In this document: positions 24,433 through 36,460 of the stretch, piece by piece
Layout: each line of letters starts with the position of its first letter
Position numbering within the stretch: position 1 is the first letter of the stretch
Assembly: GCA_028023455.1 (NCBI GenBank)
Contig: JAQFVV010006197.1
Coordinates: 20,271,254-20,335,253, forward strand
Length of the DNA: 64,000 bases
From: Epiperipatus broadwayi
Lineage: Eukaryota; Onychophora; Udeonychophora; Euonychophora; Peripatidae
Reading direction: 5' to 3'
Notes under the pieces: generated by a model
Seen by the model: the letters and a program-made list of their open reading frames with translations, nothing else
What the model was told of the DNA's origin: nothing
The model's database searches: none
Program-made: the position numbers and the translations under genes

Positions 24433-24586
24433 ATTTGCATTAACACTACAGTTCTTAACCAAATACAAGTCGCCATGAATATGGGACTATAAACTGTCCT
24501 GAAAGTGCTTGACGGTAATTTTTGATAATTTTACTTATATTTAATAGCTTCGTTATCTGTGCACAGAGCACATATATATATTAATT

Positions 24587-27315
24587 GATTTCAAACACTA
24601 AAGAAGTAAAGCCTTAACTATTTCAATGTTATTAACAAATATTATGAAAGTTATTAACATGCTAAATGCGAATAATCTTGAGAATTCTAAAAGTTTATAA
24701 GTCTACTAGCAACATTATTGGAATTATTAATATGTTAAATGTGAATAATATGGAGAACTTTTTAAAACTATACAATTTTGCAGTGAATATTTGAATACTA
24801 AAAGAAATATTTTAAAATTTGATAATGTGATAAAATTTGCTTTTATCAATAATTTAAGAAGAATGAACTTTTACTACAAGAACTTTTATTTGTTATTAGT
24901 TATTAACATTCTCTTGGATTTCTTTCATATTTTTGTATTCATGCTGCAAAAAATGGTGAAAAAAAAAATCTCTCTGTTCAAGTCAACTGGTCATCAAAGA
25001 AAGTGATGCTTCTCCTTTGATTCAGTTCAAGGAATGAAAGAAAACTTTTTTTTAGTTATTGTAATATGATATACTCTTAAGTTAATATTAGTATTTATAA
25101 TTATTATTAATATTTTAATAGTTTTAAGATATAAATATTTTTAGAATTTTTTAGTATAAAAAAAGAGAAAGAAAAAAAATTAAAATTTTACTTGGTTTTG
25201 CTTATTTATGATTCTATAACATCAAGAATTTATGCCAACTAGCGGATCATCAATTATAATCATAATAATATAAGATTAAGATAACTTTAATTTACTATGG
25301 TTTAATATAAGATAATAGTATTTAATAAAGGAAACCAAAATTCAGGTAAAATAAATATAATATTTATTATGTTTATATTCATGCAATGGTAATTTACAGA
25401 TTATAATCTGCATATGATTATAAAATGTATGAATAATTGATCTCTGAATAAGTTAAAAGTAATTAACTTAATGTACTTATGATAAGTTGTAAATCATAAA
25501 CTGTTTTATTTTAATCTTCTCGGTATCCAAGATATACAATGTTAAGAAGTTTGAATATTGTTTTAAGAAGAGATGTATATTATTTATCTATGATGTTTTT
25601 TAAAAATTTATACAGTGTTTTGATAGACAATTAATTGTTTAGGGAAGTAATTGATTAGGAAACCCTGTAGGGGTTAGGGATATATTTAATATTAAGTGTA
25701 AAACATTGAAAGTAAATCAGTATGTTTGTGATATATAAACAGTAGCATTTTTTTATAAATATGTAAGAGCTTAAAAAAAAGCACAGCTAGAAATTAAGGG
25801 AGACACAAAACAAATGTGGCCTTAAGTTCTAGAAGACGTCCATACCTCACTTAATATCACATTGGTCCCTACAACATATTTGAAAATTTTATAGTTGAAC
25901 AAATAATAATAACTAGACTATCAAAAGATGACAAAAATTTATTTAATGCAAGAAGAGTTAAATATGGAACAAATAAAATATTAAAAGAGTGTTTTAAATA
26001 AAGATCTGATGAATGTTTTTATATTCAGATTTTTTTAGAGATCAATTTAAAGAATAAATGGAGTGATATGAAATATGATGATAAAAATAAAACCTGATTG
26101 TGATATATATATATATATATTATTATAAGTAATATAAAAGAATACCATATCATAATTAATATTTAAGAAATTATATGTTTATTTTATAATTAAAAAACAT
26201 AGATCATATAACAAGATATAGAGTTATAATTAGGTTATCCTATTATAGAATATTAAAAGTAAATAAATAATGATAGGAGAATATATTTTGAAAAAATGTA
26301 GAATATAACATATATGTTGACTACTGTTATTGATCTGTTTTAGTACAGAATTATTATGGAGTATCTTAATAGTCACAAAGTTTAATGTCAAAGATATTAT
26401 TTTATAACAGTAAATAATTTTGAAGTGCAAATTATTTACTTTTCTTATAAGTATTTTTTTTTTAATGTTAATTTTTAAATTTTGTAATCTGTTCAATATA
26501 TTTTTTTTAAAATATAATATTTGTATTTATTTTTTAAATTTTATATTATTGCTACAATAAACTGTTAATGTTATTTTATAATTAATAAAATGTCTATAGT
26601 CTCTTTTCTTGTTATTTCCAAGTCATTATGCATCATCCTAATCACATATACATTGTGATAATTAAATATATTTGGATATTATTGCATATAATCTAATTGA
26701 AATAATGAATAATAAAGATATTGTGATAGTTTAAGATATTTTATCTTGGATATAAAAATTAAGTAAAGCAAATTTTTATTTAGTTGAAAAGTGTTATAGT
26801 AAAGATTGGTATTTAGAATGCCATATTAAAAATAAAATGATTAAATATAATAATAAAAATTATTTTGAATTTATTTACGATAATAAATATTGATTATTAT
26901 TAGTTTATAATTTTAACTTAGTCTTAGTCTAGTTTACAAGTAAATTAGTTAATGAGTTTAAAAGGGAGGAATTAGGTGGTATATTTGTTTTACTTGATTA
27001 TTATTATTTTTATATAGCTAGATGTATTTAAAATCCTTCATACCATGTAGTTATTTCAATTTATTTATTTTAAGCAGTAATAATAATACCTGTGATTTTA
27101 ATTGTCTTATAAAATATTATTCAAGAAGAAATATCATTATTTTTATTATATAAATGAATATAAAATAGTGTGATAATTGAATTTAATTTAATTTAAGAAA
27201 TGTTAAGATTAAATATAATTTATTTTTCTTAAGTGTGAGTCATGGAAATATCATTAATATTTTAGGAAATTAGTGTATATTGATATTCTTATGCCATTGA
27301 GGCATACCTGTTGGT
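24587..27315. other. Very AT-rich non-coding stretch
   Basis: Among the most A+T-rich parts of the window, with an (AT)n tract near 26103-26120. Frames of 71-88 codons are rich in Ile, Lys, Asn and Phe and are not credible. Confidence 0.4.
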
Positions 27316-27620
27316 GTATTCTTTTTTTTCTTCTCAGTGATGAAAGTTTATTCATCAAAAGAATACAGTTATAAAAAAGTTTACAAATAAGTGATTACAT
27401 GATAAAAGGAAATTTAGGAACAACATGGTGAAAAGGGAAGGATACATATGAAAAGGAGAAGGTATATGGAAAAGGTGTGTAGTCCAGGCTAAAAAAGTCA
27501 TTGGTTGCAAGTCCTAGTTGCATGCCCAAATTGAGGAGTGATCGCACAGGTCACTGACATTTAATTAGAAGAGTCCTGCAGCAGAGGCTGAGAGTTGAAG
27601 GACTGCCCAGGTATATTTTT
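27316..27620. other. Hairpin and GC-richer unassigned segment
   Basis: A hairpin with stem GTATTCTTTT / AAAAGAATAC lies at 27317-27366. It is followed by about 250 bp that is clearly less AT-rich than its flanks (for example GTCCTGCAGCAGAGGCTGAG near 27571). There is no convincing reading frame, and it may be part of an unrecognised repeat. Confidence 0.35.
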
Positions 27621-27816
27621 ATTGTTAAAAAAGGAGGGTACCTTACTAGATGATTTAAATAATATCTGGTGATTTGTAATGATAAATTATTATTTATTAA
27701 GATTAGTATAATTTTTCTTAGATATGTGCTATTAGAATTCATTATGTAGTAAAATGGCTGAGGTAGTAGAGGAGTTATTATTAGTATCATTAGTTAGCAG
27801 GTCATCAGGGTATGGT

Positions 27817-27819
<3 letters not shown>

Positions 27820-27898
<79 letters not shown>
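27820..27898. repeat. (AT)n microsatellite, about 39 units
   Basis: An uninterrupted alternating TA tract. A 67-codon frame through it (IYIYIY) is an artefact of the repeat. Confidence 0.95.
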
Positions 27899-27901
<3 letters not shown>

Positions 27902-29469
27902 TTATTACTGTCTTTTGTTTATTAGTTTTTGAATGTATGTGTACTAATAAACTCTAATATATGACATAATAAAAAATGACTGGCAGTCAAAAAATCAGTT
28001 GCTCTACAATCTTTATTTGAATAACACAAGTTGCCAAACTACAGAAAGATGCATTATCAATATTTTATAGGCATTACTAAATTTTCAAATTTATTTTAAT
28101 TAGTTGATAATTACATATTTAAAATAAATATATAATCTAATTATTTGCTATATATTGCCTGAAGATAACTATTAATCAATAACCTAAACCACTGCCTTCC
28201 TTAATTTCAAATCCCTCTGAAAACATATTTCTATAAAGAATATGGGTGCTTAGCTTGCTTTTTTTTTAAACGTAGCACATACAAACAACAGTATTCTTAA
28301 TGTTTGTGGAGCCCAAAACTCAATATTATAGAAAATCTGTAATTACAAATTGTAAATGTTACTTTCTATTCCATATACCATTTTATGCTGGAAGGAAATG
28401 CCTTTTAATAAAATTATAAAGTATACTGGTAACAATAACGAGTTGCTATGCAAATATTAACAAAATAATGACTTACATGTTTGTTATTTCAAATTTCATA
28501 GTAAAGTATGTATGACTATTGCATAAAATTCAATTTTCTTATTTTTAGTTTTGCAAATCCATTATTATATTAGGGAACTAGTTTAAAGTTTCACATGGCT
28601 TATGTTTAATAGATAATAATGTCAAATTTGTCGATTTTTTTGAATTATAGAAATTGTTATGTAATTTTTTAAACTGTATTTATCATTTATTATAAAATTT
28701 GATGATAAGATAAATAAACAAAATTTCATTATACAATTATAAAATTTAACCATTTTCAAACATCTGTATTTGATTGGTATCAGAAAATTTCTATAAAAAA
28801 GTAATATAATTTTTAAAATGTTTAAAATTTTGATACTCCAACTAATATATTTAACTGCTACAAAAGATGAAAGTTTGTAAGTGTAGGAAGAGTCCAACAA
28901 ATGATGCATCTGCCAAGGTGAACTTTAAAATTATCATTCCACTGTGAAAATGCTGTAAGAAATTGACATGGTATGTCTTTTTTGTTTCTTTGCTTCAATT
29001 ATTCTAAACATTTCCTACTTAAATATTTAAATTGATTAGTCCAATTCATTACAACTATTTATAGATTTTCAATTTTGAAAGATATAGAAATACTTTTTTC
29101 TCTAATATTCTATCTCAATACAAATTGTCAAGTTAAGAAAATATTTCAAAAAAATCACATCATATTAGATTCATGTCTAAACTAACCTCTTCAAAATTTG
29201 ACATTAATCAAAGTTTGTACATTTGAAATTTGTTTCAAAAAAGATATTGCAATATATAAATATAGAAACACTAAGTAATTCATAACACAGATTTTCTTTT
29301 TGTATCTCAAGTCAGATTATAAGAAAATATTCATCATTGGCAATAAAACAAAGATAGAAAGAGCAAAAATCTGATAATAATTTAATGATGAGTTTGGCAG
29401 GAACTATCCAAATTAATTCCTGAATCAGAAATATGTATGCATATATCACATGCTGATTCTTAAAACTTT
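27899..29469. other. AT-rich non-coding stretch
   Basis: No element or coding relic recognised. Confidence 0.4.
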
Positions 29470-29720
29470 ATTTAATATTCTGTGGTGCTGTCTTTTAATT
29501 TTTTTTACAGCAAATATCTATTTCTGAAATTTTTCATTATTTGCCTAATTGTAAGTCTCCATTGTCTTCTATTTTAATCCTAATAAAATCAATCAACCTT
29601 ATACTTCTTTAGACTTTCTGTGAGATAATCTTTATAACATAAATTACTTGTTTTTCTCATGATAATCATGCTCATGTTTACCACAAAATACTTTTTAAAA
29701 AATCTATTATCATTCATTTA
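29470..29720 (-). repeat. Divergent second copy of the 46.1-46.3 kb sequence
   Basis: Shared in the same order with 46110-46320: TTCTGAAAT, CTAATTGTAA, GATAATCTTATAA (here GATAATCTTTATAAC), then CTCATGATAATCATGCT against the CCATGAAAACCATGCT stretch, and TACTTTTTAAAA near the end. The open frame at 45.9-46.3 kb is not preserved here. The similarity suggests that frame belongs to a dispersed element rather than a host gene. Confidence 0.45.
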
Positions 29721-29995
29721 TTTCACAAGTCCAATTCAGCATCTTTATACAATAATAAAGTATTATATCACATTCAACAAACTGAAAAAAACATATTGAT
29801 AGTCTTATAATGTTGCTATCATATTTTTACAATTTACATAACAGCTCTAGACAAAATTTTTCTAAATTCTTTATATTAATTTTAATAAAAAATCCAAGCA
29901 TCAATTCTGCATCATATTTGGATAAAATAATAGCATGCTAGTGCAGTATTCATATGTAATTTTAATCAGAAGAGAATAACACCCTATACACATAC
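29721..29995. other. AT-rich spacer
   Basis: Nothing assignable. Confidence 0.35.
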
Positions 29996-30268
29996 CTCAA
30001 TGTTGTTTTATTGAGAACAAAGGATACTCTCAAACCAATATAAGATGACCATCTTATCTTTGTACCTAAATTCCTTTATACGGGGCAATATAAAGTGTCT
30101 TGGAATGAGAGATGCTTTAGATTGCCCTATATAAGTGAATTTAGGTAGAAAGATAGGATGACCATCTTATCTTTTCAAAGTATTTAGGCTTTGATTTGAG
30201 AGTATCCTTTGTACTCAACAAAACATTGATTTGAGAGTATCCTTTGTACTCAACAAAACAATGTTGAT
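29996..30268. mobile_element. Foldback element with internal duplication
   Basis: The outer arms CAATGTTGTTTTATTGAGAA and ACAAAGGATACTCTCAAA (29998-30036) are mirrored by TTTGAGAGTATCCTTTGTAC and TCAACAAAACAATGTTG (to about 30265). Inner arms also pair: TACCTAAATTCCTTTATA with TATAAGTGAATTTAGGTA. The right arm contains a duplicated 33-bp piece (TTGATTTGAGAGTATCCTTT onward, at 30193 and 30226). GATGACCATCTTATCTTT occurs on both sides of the centre in direct orientation. This is a MITE-like element of unknown superfamily. Confidence 0.75.
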
Positions 30269-31189
30269 GTATTAATACAACATTATAGTGCAAGGATATA
30301 GAGCATAATTCCTTTCTCATTAAAATAAATTTAATTGTAGTAGTTATAATACTGGAATACTCTATCTTCTAATTTATTAAATACAACAGCAGTATAATAC
30401 AATCTGTGCTGCATTCCAACATCTAAATTCAATTTTCCTATTTTAAGAACTATCAAGATATTTAAATCGACTTAGATTCTCAAGGTGTTCATTATTTAAG
30501 CAAAAATGTGCAAACGGTTTTTCTTCACTCATTAGCTAATAAAATATTTATTCTTATCCAATTATATCATTTATAAACATATATTATTTACTTTAATAAA
30601 GTTATTTTAGAATAAAAAACTGGATTTTTTTAACATAAAATACTAATTATTTTCAGAAATTTCATTACTACTACAGTGTTATATTGCATAAGAATTTTAT
30701 TTTCTCTGTTAAAATGCCTTATTATCAAAAGCAAATAATAATATGTATTTCCAGTTTTCAGCATCATTTTTAATGCTATTATTAATCTGCAATAGTTTTC
30801 TCTATACTTTAATAAAACCATGTGCTTAAAGTATGAGTGTTTGCTTCCTACATATTATAAATGGTAGAGGGAAGAGCTTTTAATATCTGGATTTTCTTCC
30901 CTTATCATCAATCTGGATAATATAAAATTGCATTGCAAAAAGTTGGTGTATCTCAAAATGAAAATAAGCTGAATTGTCAATAGAATCAGAATTTTCATAT
31001 TCTCACTATAATAAGAAATTGAAAAAATATATAACATTTTATGATCATTTAAAAAAAAAAATTGAATCATGTAATTAGAAATGAAACCTTAAATTATCAC
31101 AATATAAACAGTAATATAATATTTGCAAGAATGTTTTCTTAATTAGAATATTCTGCATATTTAATTCTCTTTTCATTAATGTAATTATT
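30269..31189. other. AT-rich non-coding stretch
   Basis: No credible gene or repeat is seen. Confidence 0.4.
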
Positions 31190-31450
31190 ATGAACTCGTT
31201 GTAATCGAGTATTACGAAAAGGTAAAAGTTGAAATTCAAGACTTATAATGCAATAACATGCATTTGGTAGACTTCTGTCAGAATTATAATGCTATGTTAA
31301 TTTAGAAGTTGAAAATTATATCTATATATTGATATAATTTATTATGTTAAGAGGCTTAATATGTAAATGCAGCAATTAAATGTTCTATTTTTTCAACAAT
31401 GGAATGCATAAATCTTTTCTGTTGATTGCATTTGCATCTTTTACAATTGG

Positions 31451-31720
31451 CTAAGCATCTTTATATTTTCTTTTTCTAACATCCGTTTCAGAACAATTTG
31501 TTCTCACATTAGTGAGACTGAAAGTATGACTCATAGCAAGCTCGTGATTGAGGAAAATTGACTTATATTCATTATTCTGTTTTGATCTGTTGTATAAATA
31601 AGTATGCTGGGTGATCCTTGTAGATATATTTGCCCAAGATTCACTGTAATACACAGAATTACAAGATGGAGCACTACAAGGGTAATTTTGTAAACAATTT
31701 GAGGTGTGTGCTCTACTGGA
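31451..31720 (-). pseudogene. Penelope-like GIY-YIG C-terminus, left arm
   Basis: Minus-strand reading gives PQIVYKIT, then after a one-base frameshift PCSAPSCNSVYYSES, RITQHTYLYNRSKQN, NHELAMSHTF, NCSETDVRKRKYKDA and a stop. VYKIT is the GIY-like strand, VYY the YIG-like strand, and R..QH the conserved Arg-His pair. The Cys pair PCSAPSC is kept, but the Gly of YIG is Ser here. Frame 31654-31451 is open after the frameshift. Confidence 0.7.
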
Positions 31721-31884
31721 ATTATATCTTTTTTAATTATTTAATAAGTTATTTGGTGATTGATAAAACTTCCATATGTACCTAGAATTGGAAGAAAACT
31801 AAGGAATATATGTGCAGACACTTATAGAGTTAGCTTTATATCACTTCCATCACTAAACAACTTATTAAATAATTCAAAAGATAA

Positions 31885-32218
31885 AATTCCAATGAAGCAC
31901 ATCCCTCAAGTTACTTACAAAATTACATAAAGTGCCCCATCTTGTAGTTCTGAATATTATGTGCATCTCAGGTAAATAGATCTATGAGAATCACCCAACA
32001 TACATACCTATAAAACAAAGCAAAACAGAATAATGAATATAAATTGATTTTCCTTAATCATGAGCTCACTATAGGTCATTCTTTCAGACCTATTAATGTG
32101 AGACTGCTTTGTGCCAAAAGAGAAAATATATATATATATAAGAAGGCTTGGGAAATTGTAATGGATCCAAATGCAATCAACAGCAAGAAGTCATGCATTC
32201 CACTGTCAAAAAACTAGC
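31885..32218 (+). pseudogene. Penelope-like GIY-YIG C-terminus, right arm
   Basis: Reads PMKHIPQVTYKIT, stop, SAPSCSSEYY and then breaks into several frames that still parallel the left arm. Visible landmarks are ATGAGAATCACCCAACATAC (MRITQHT-like), GAGCTCACTATAGGTCA (ELTIGH-like) and TGGGAAATTGTAATGGATCC (WEIVMDP). An (AT)n run interrupts it at 32127-32140. It ends near 32218 after a PLSKN-like stretch. Confidence 0.65.
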
Positions 32219-32415
32219 ATATGTAAATGCTGCATTTACATATTAAACCTCATTTGCACAATAAATTATGACTATATATAGGCATAATTTTCAACTGTTC
32301 AATTAATACAGCAATATGATTCTGGCAGATCTGCCGAAAGCATGCTTAGGGCATTACAAAAGTCATGAACTTCAACTTTTACCTTTTCACAATACTCGAT
32401 TACAATGAGGTTATA

Positions 32416-33399
32416 AGAATTATATTAATTAAGAATAAAATTGGAATCTTGAAGACAATCACTATTTTATTAGCTCTAATTTTAAATATTGATTCCTTCA
32501 AACAGCAGTACCATTACTATTATAAACTTTACACAAATATAAGAAATAAATATATTAGTTTCTGTTTTCTGCATAGAAGGAGTTGTAAAAGTATGACTTG
32601 TTAATCTCTTTGTCTTTGAGTAAAATTTCAAAATGAAAATTATTGATGAAATTCACATAAAAATGACAAATTTTAAAATTAAAATTTGATCATTTAAAGT
32701 ACATAAAAATGACTACATATATGAAGTACAAACAACTTTTATATCAGCCCCTTCTTAACATTTCAAAGTAGAATTGATTAAAAGTTGAAATGATTTATTT
32801 GCCAAAGTTTAAATCATTTGTGAGACTACATAAATAAAGAGTAAAACCAACTTTAAAAAAAAAAACATCTTTTGAATGAAACATTTTCTTTACCCTGAAA
32901 GTCAGAATGAAAGAAAAGTTTGAATAATAGCTTTTAAAATTAATTAATCCATAATCCAGAATTATAATCAATAAATTGTTAATTAATAGTAAATATGTCA
33001 TTTTCAATTATATAAAACAAATACTAACTTGGAAACAAAATCCTTAAAAGAAAAAAAAGAGATTAAAGAAGTTATTAATAAATGCAAAGGATTTATTAAA
33101 TAAAAATATATATATGAAGTTATATAATAATGAAAAATTCTTCTTACTGATTGATTAATTAAAGTAATTATCAATAGTTTCTAGAAACATAATATCGATC
33201 TTAAAATAATTGAAATTATGATAAAATAATTGATTTTTAGATCAATTTTTGGATACAGTATTTTTTTTTTTTAATTTTTCTTAAATGATTTTTTTTTTCG
33301 TTTCTAATAAACTAATTTTTGGACTCAATATAATTTTTGTTTTATGGAGACAGACATTTATTTAATAGTTTCGTAAATAAGTGATAGACATAGATGTAT
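32416..33399. other. AT-rich non-coding stretch
   Basis: The 32365-32604 plus-strand frame starts inside the Penelope 3' UTR and has no recognisable features. Nothing else assignable. Confidence 0.4.
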
Positions 33400-33567
33400 A
33401 TGCACTCACATATATCTTGTAGAGTAAGTTAAAAACAAACTCTTATGAAGCTTCAAAAATACCCTCAACCTCAGAACTTACTCTATATAACATTTGTAAA
33501 TAGGAGCTTTATTAAAATTAGGTCATCTGACTTGATTTTTTAGCAATGCACTCACATATATCTTGTA
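33400..33567 (-). mobile_element. Short retroposon (family D) with a 22-bp target duplication
   Basis: An exact 22-bp direct repeat, beginning ATGCACTCACATATATC, lies at 33400-33421 and 33546-33567. It encloses 124 bp. The inserted sequence read on the minus strand begins TGCTAAAAAATCAAGTCAG and continues GATGACCTAATTTT, matching the family D piece at 15.3 kb. A duplication this long and exact is typical of LINE-driven insertion and implies a fairly recent event. No coding content. Confidence 0.75.
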
Positions 33568-35554
33568 TTTAATAATGGCAGATTACATAAAACTAATACA
33601 ATTGGAACTGTTAAAAAGACTGCATTTACAAATCAAAATTTAAATAACATACTTCTTTACATATAAATACTATAATTAGCACATCAATATATCATATCTA
33701 TGAGATGAGATTCTAATTTAGATGCAACTTGGAAATTTTTTCAGAGCCAAACCAACTAACTAACATTATTAATTGATAAATGGATATCTACTCAATTCTT
33801 AATAAGTAAAACAAAAAAAGAAAATATATAAAAATCCCAACCATCCAGATATCTAGTCTTATGATCTATATCTCTTCTACATTATTTTTTATAACAAAAT
33901 GCTAGAAATGCTGTTTGAGGCAATTTTGCTTACACTTTTACTTGCCTATATGTAAATGCACATACTACCCTGAATGTAATATGATAATCGAGAGTTAAAC
34001 AATGAACTATAGATACCCATAAAAAATAAATATGTGATCTGTTGTTTAGAAAGTTAAGTGACATTCATGCAGCCCAAAAAAAGTCAGAGGATGACTAAAT
34101 AAAGATTTTATTTTACTTTCCTTGGTGAAATGACAATAATTTAAGGTGTTTTCTTCAATTTTTATATGACATTTCTATCTTTGCAAAAATGTAAAATGAA
34201 ATATTAAAATAAAAATGTGTGACATAAATTAACTAATTTGAAAATAGGCTTAAAAATAAATTTTGGAAAAGTTAAAGTAAGGTTAAAAAATATAAAAAAC
34301 TGCGAATTGAAAGAGTAAATAATTGTGTTTATTTAGTCATGTGAAAATAAAATAAATAAGACTAAGAGTGTCTTTGAAAGATGTTAATATATTAAAAAGA
34401 AATTATGTTCTCATTTAGGGGGGGGGGGAAGATTGTCATCAAGAAGTATTTGAACAAATTAATGTGAAACATATAGAATTAAAAATGATTCAGAGATTGC
34501 AAATAATTAAAAAATTAAAAATAGACAAAAATAAATTCCATGACCATTCTGTTATTGCAAAAATTGAACCAAATGACACTATATGAATTTAAACTTTTAA
34601 TAGATGGAGTGGATTCTCACTTCTAAGAATGCAAAGAATGAATGTAAGCAAAGGTGAAGTTATATGTTATTTTTATTTGGGTTAATCAAAATAATAATAG
34701 ACAATAAATATAAGAATGACTATAGTATAATAACTGTATGCAAAACAAAAAAGGGAAGATCTTTTTCTGGAATAAAGCGACTTACAAAACAATATCAAAA
34801 GATAAGTATAATCATTAAAAGTCATTTTCTAAAAAAAAAAAAAAAGGTTCCTATGCATCAACTCAAGATCTATAAAAACTTTCTATCATTTACTCTAGTT
34901 TTCAATAGTTGTTTATCTTTCTTTTTTCTATAGAATCTTTTATTATACCTGCCATAATTATAATTTTTTAATAAATAATCTCTTTTCGGGTATTGTGTTC
35001 AATATTTCCACATAATTGAATCCTTTCTTTTCCATTCTCCTCAAAAGACAACTATCAAAAGTCCCCAATCATTTTCTTCTCTTTTTATAATCATTCAATC
35101 CTCTGCTTCAATTCAAACAAAACACTTAATAGTTTCTTTCACAATATAACCTTCTACCCTTAAAAATTGTATAACTAAAACATTCCAATTCTCAAGCTAA
35201 TACATTTGTCACTAAAAACTTCTATATGCTTTTTTCCTTAATTTTAAGTTTAATAGGCAAAACAAAATGTCCTAACTTATTAAAAATTATATTTAACCAT
35301 TAAGCTGTCATTCTTTCCATCATTAAAAAACCCCACGCAAACAAATATATATATATATAACCCAGGAAAAAATTATGAAAAAAAATCTGCATCTTTAGAC
35401 AATATATATATATAATGAATGAAAGTGTTTAAATACCTTACAATAATTCATTACTTAACTAAGATATAAGATATATGTAAAACTTAATTGACATATGAAT
35501 AAATATATCTGAAAAGATAAATGACACTTAATATACATTCATGGCTAATTGAGT
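33568..35554. other. AT-rich stretch, pyrimidine-rich from 34940
   Basis: Contains a G10-11 run near 34419-34429. From 34935 to 35330 the plus strand is conspicuously rich in C and T, which may be the antisense of a decayed coding sequence, but I found no recognisable motif in any frame. Two (AT)n tracts lie near 35346 and 35402. Confidence 0.35.
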
Positions 35555-35800
35555 TTTTTTTACAGTTTGATTTATAATTGTCAAATTTTCTGCATTCACT
35601 TTGATACAAACCACTTTATCTAAATATATTAATGATTACTACCAAATCATTTATTAAACTAGAGATTATTCTTAGCCTAAACAAATACTTTAAATCTCAG
35701 TTACTGAATAATATGTCTGCATTGTTACAGAGGTCTTAACATCTGAGTTTCCATGTCCATATTGACGGTTAAATAATTTTCACTACATCACTTTCACACA
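35555..35800 (-). repeat. Dispersed repeat family E, copy 3
   Basis: Reverse complement of the 11.1-kb copy: TTTGATTTATAATTGTCAAA, CACTTTGATAC, TAATGATTACTACC, then AAATCATTTATTAAACTAGA and GATTATTC. Confidence 0.6.
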
Positions 35801-36269
35801 AGGTAAGAACTGGTTTCTATTCATTTTTAACACTCTTGTGACAGGTGTACAATTTTTATAGTATATACAGTATATTTTCTAGTTTTTTTGTTTTATCAGT
35901 GCATCTTTTACCATAGCTCATATCAAACTCTCCATCAGAACAAAAGTCAGACTAATCTCTCTCACTATGAATGCATTTTGAAACATCCACTTTTCAAATA
36001 AGTTATACATATATGCCATATATTATAATTTAACTTCACATATACATTTTTAGATATATTTGAACTTAATTTCACACACACACATATACACATATAGATA
36101 TTTCAAACTTCTATTCCATTACATATTTCTGAAGCATATGATCAAAAACATATTTAAAAAATTTCTCAAGATATGCAATTTGTGTTGAAGGCAGTTGGCC
36201 TATAAGCTCTTGCATATGCTTTTGTCATTTGTTCAGTATATGTCGATAACTAATTAATATAGTTTCATT

Positions 36270-36460
36270 TGTATAAGTGTCAAACTTTAAGCATTTATAA
36301 CTATGAAACAAACTCACTTTATGTAAATATATTAATGATTATTATTAATCATTTATTAAAACAGATTCATAGCCTAAATATATTATTTAAATTTCAGTTA
36401 ATAATATATCTATATTGTTACAGAAATGTCAACACTTAATCTCCAACTATAATATATATA
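36270..36460 (-). repeat. Dispersed repeat family E, copy 4
   Basis: Parallels copy 3 in the same orientation: GTCAAACTTTAAGCATTTAT, CACTTTATGTAAATATATTA, then ATGATTATTATTAATCATTT and AATCTCCAAC. Copies 3 and 4 are about 700 bp apart and may be pieces of a tandem pair. Confidence 0.55.

Larger units (their letters stand above)
23422..24586. mobile_element. Penelope-like element, two 3' ends head to head
   Basis: A palindrome of about 1.16 kb centred near 24004. Each arm holds the C-terminal GIY-YIG nuclease region of a Penelope-like element, then a shared 3' UTR (ATGAATTTGCATAAATTTGC, then CAGTTCTTAACCAAATA), and ends at an ATATATATTAA run. The reverse transcriptase is absent from both arms. 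The arms differ by substitutions and short indels, so they are not a recent exact inversion. Penelope elements often occur as partial inverted or tandem copies, which fits. Confidence 0.8.
31190..32415. mobile_element. Penelope-like element, second head-to-head pair of 3' ends
   Basis: Palindrome centred near 31803. The outermost sequence GTAATCGAGTATTACGAAAA (31200) is mirrored by TTTTCACAATACTCGATTAC at 32383-32402. Just inside lies the 3' UTR, with GATTCTGGCAGATCTGCCGA on the right arm. Each arm carries a Penelope-type GIY-YIG C-terminus transcribed outward, and the central sequence ATTATTTAATAAGTTRTTTR is the 5' junction of both. Both arms are more decayed than at 24 kb and belong to a different subfamily, closer to the 56-kb fragment. 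Confidence 0.75.

Noticed and set aside
27754-27957. A 67-codon frame with an IYIY tract
   Set aside because: It reads through the (AT)n tract. The short non-repeat ends have no recognisable motif.
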